A stretch of DNA of 32,139 bases. Origin: Thermoleophilia bacterium (lineage in GTDB: Bacteria > Actinomycetota > Thermoleophilia > Gaiellales > JAICJC01). The notes beneath the pieces are model-generated. The model was given only the letters and a program-made list of their open reading frames with translations, was not told the origin of the DNA and made no database searches. Location of the stretch: assembly GCA_025928655.1 (NCBI GenBank), contig JAICJC010000032.1, forward strand, positions 1-32,139, given 5' to 3'. The position numbers and the translations under genes are program-made. Below are positions 31,344 to 32,139 of this stretch, piece after piece (position 1 is the stretch's first letter; every line of letters begins with the position of its first letter).

Positions 31344-31813
31344 ACCGCTCTCCCGGGCGGAGGCGAGAAGAGCTCGCAGACGTGACCGTCGGGGTCGCGC
31401 ACGTAGACGCAGCGGCCGCCCGCGTTCGCACCGGTGTCGACGTCGGCGGGCGGCCCCAGCGGCGACCCTCCGGCGGCGACCAGGCGCTCGACCAGGCCGT
31501 CGACGTCGGGGCAGACGACGCAGACGTGGCTGAACCCGACGTCCGCAGGCCTGCCGTCGATCCGGCCCCCCTCCGGGGCGAGGTACTGGAAGAGCTCGAT
31601 CCGGCTGCCGCCGCCGGGGAACTCCAGGTGCACCATGCGCACGTGCGCCCCGGGCTCGCGCACGACCGCCTCGAGGTACCCGCCCCGCTTCTCCTGGCAG
31701 ATCGCCTCGCGCATGCCGAGCCCGTCGCGCCAGAAGCGCAGCGCCCGGTCGAGGTCGGAGACCGTCAGGCCCGTGTGCGCGACGGCCGTCGCCGGCGGCC
31801 GGCCGGCGCTCAC
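31340..31813 (-). CDS. VOC-family (glyoxalase-fold) protein
   Basis: A 157-residue two-module metal-binding protein. It opens with [19 protein letters not shown] followed by GLGMREA, the typical first betaalphabetabetabeta unit with its His ligand. The second unit has [19 protein letters not shown] and ends in [14 protein letters not shown], where the Glu is the usual last metal ligand. Lactoylglutathione lyase or methylmalonyl-CoA epimerase-like chemistry is possible, but the sequence does not decide. GTG 31813 is chosen since it overlaps the preceding M24 stop as GTGA; upstream residues of the longer frame are Arg/Pro-rich and out of pattern. Confidence 0.87.
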   Translation of the reverse strand: MSAGRPPATAVAHTGLTVSDLDRALRFWRDGLGMREAICQEKRGGYLEAVVREPGAHVRMVHLEFPGGGSRIELFQYLAPEGGRIDGRPADVGFSHVCVVCPDVDGLVERLVAAGGSPLGPPADVDTGANAGGRCVYVRDPDGHVCELFSPPPGRAV

Positions 31814-32139
31814 GGGGCGGGCTCCGCGGATGCGCCGGCGTCGAGCCCCAGCCCGTGCCGGGAGAGCACGCGGCATCCGTCGCCGGTCACCACCGAGACG
31901 ACCTCGACGCGGACGCCGAGGCCGCCGCCGTAGGCACCCGGCTCGAGCGCGACGACCATCCCGGGCTCGAGCACGGTCGTGGCCCCCGGGATGATGCGCG
32001 GCTCCTCGTGCCAGCGGAAGCCGACGCCGTGCCCGGTGTGGTGCGGGTAGGAGTGGCCCGCGGCCTCGACCTCGGCCCGGACGGCGCGGTCGACGTCGCC
32101 CGCCGTCGCGCCCGGGCGCAGCGCGGCCAGGCCGGCCTC
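31810..32139 (-). CDS. M24 metallopeptidase / Xaa-Pro aminopeptidase-type (5' end outside window)
   Basis: Only the last 109 residues are visible. They hold the second half of the pita-bread fold: [17 protein letters not shown] with a metal-ligand His, [24 protein letters not shown] with the two Glu ligands, and a short C-terminal tail. This is the pattern of M24B peptidases and of creatinase-like relatives, which share the fold. Full members are about 360-400 residues, so most of the protein lies beyond the window. Its stop overlaps the VOC GTG by four bases, so it is an upstream member of the same operon. Creatinase versus dipeptidase cannot be decided from this part. Confidence 0.8.
   Translation of the reverse strand, partial: EAGLAALRPGATAGDVDRAVRAEVEAAGHSYPHHTGHGVGFRWHEEPRIIPGATTVLEPGMVVALEPGAYGGGLGVRVEVVSVVTGDGCRVLSRHGLGLDAGASAEPAP

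Overview
This window is very GC-rich and densely coded, and G/C dominates third codon positions. It carries an EtfBA plus membrane EtfD electron route, an FrhB-type (coenzyme F420 hydrogenase beta-like) protein, FCD-type GntR regulators and a lipobox substrate-binding protein. These point to a high-GC Gram-positive (Actinomycetota), plausibly a Thermoleophilia/Gaiellales-type soil lineage. The lineage is inference from gene content and composition. I saw no tRNA, rRNA, CRISPR array, transposase or integrase.

Region 1 (1-6199) looks like a cyclic-ureide catabolic locus. A TetR regulator and an allantoinase/dihydropyrimidinase-type amidohydrolase (cut by the window start) are read leftward. A four-gene operon is read rightward: a non-canonical SDR protein, a HisC-like aminotransferase, an FrhB-type iron-sulfur protein and an M20 allantoate amidohydrolase/N-carbamoylase. 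Every junction is a 1- or 4-base stop/start overlap. A ring-opening hydrolase plus a carbamoyl hydrolase plus an aminotransferase implies ureide -> N-carbamoyl compound -> amino acid -> keto acid. The redox role of FrhB here is unexplained.

Region 2 (6200-9990) holds a double palindrome, an MFS transporter, a GNAT acetyltransferase and a PAS-GGDEF-EAL protein with both signature motifs intact.

Region 3 (9991-16990) is a leftward operon: a dimethylglycine/sarcosine dehydrogenase-type flavoprotein, then EtfB, EtfA and membrane EtfD. It is a self-contained line from N-methyl amine oxidation to the quinone pool. A divergent FCD GntR gene faces it across a 12-base perfect palindrome. Neither the GntR gene nor EtfD has a canonical start codon where homology expects one.

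Region 4 (16991-19357) is a loosely coded stretch with small, mostly unknown ORFs (one resembling DUF4177), and about 560 bases where I see no convincing gene.

Region 5 (19358-22724) has a papain-like cysteine-peptidase candidate behind a perfect Shine-Dalgarno, a glucokinase, two small membrane proteins and a VOC protein.

Region 6 (22746-32139) is a carbohydrate or organic-acid uptake and oxidation locus. It has a 6-phosphogluconate-dehydrogenase-like reductase, a tartrate/isopropylmalate dehydrogenase-type enzyme behind a CUT1 ABC transporter (binding protein and two permeases), and a divergent ATPase. A tightly overlapping leftward operon follows: M24 peptidase (cut by the window end), VOC protein, SDR, GntR and D-2-hydroxyacid dehydrogenase. 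The shared substrate is probably a sugar acid or hydroxy acid, but it cannot be named from sequence.
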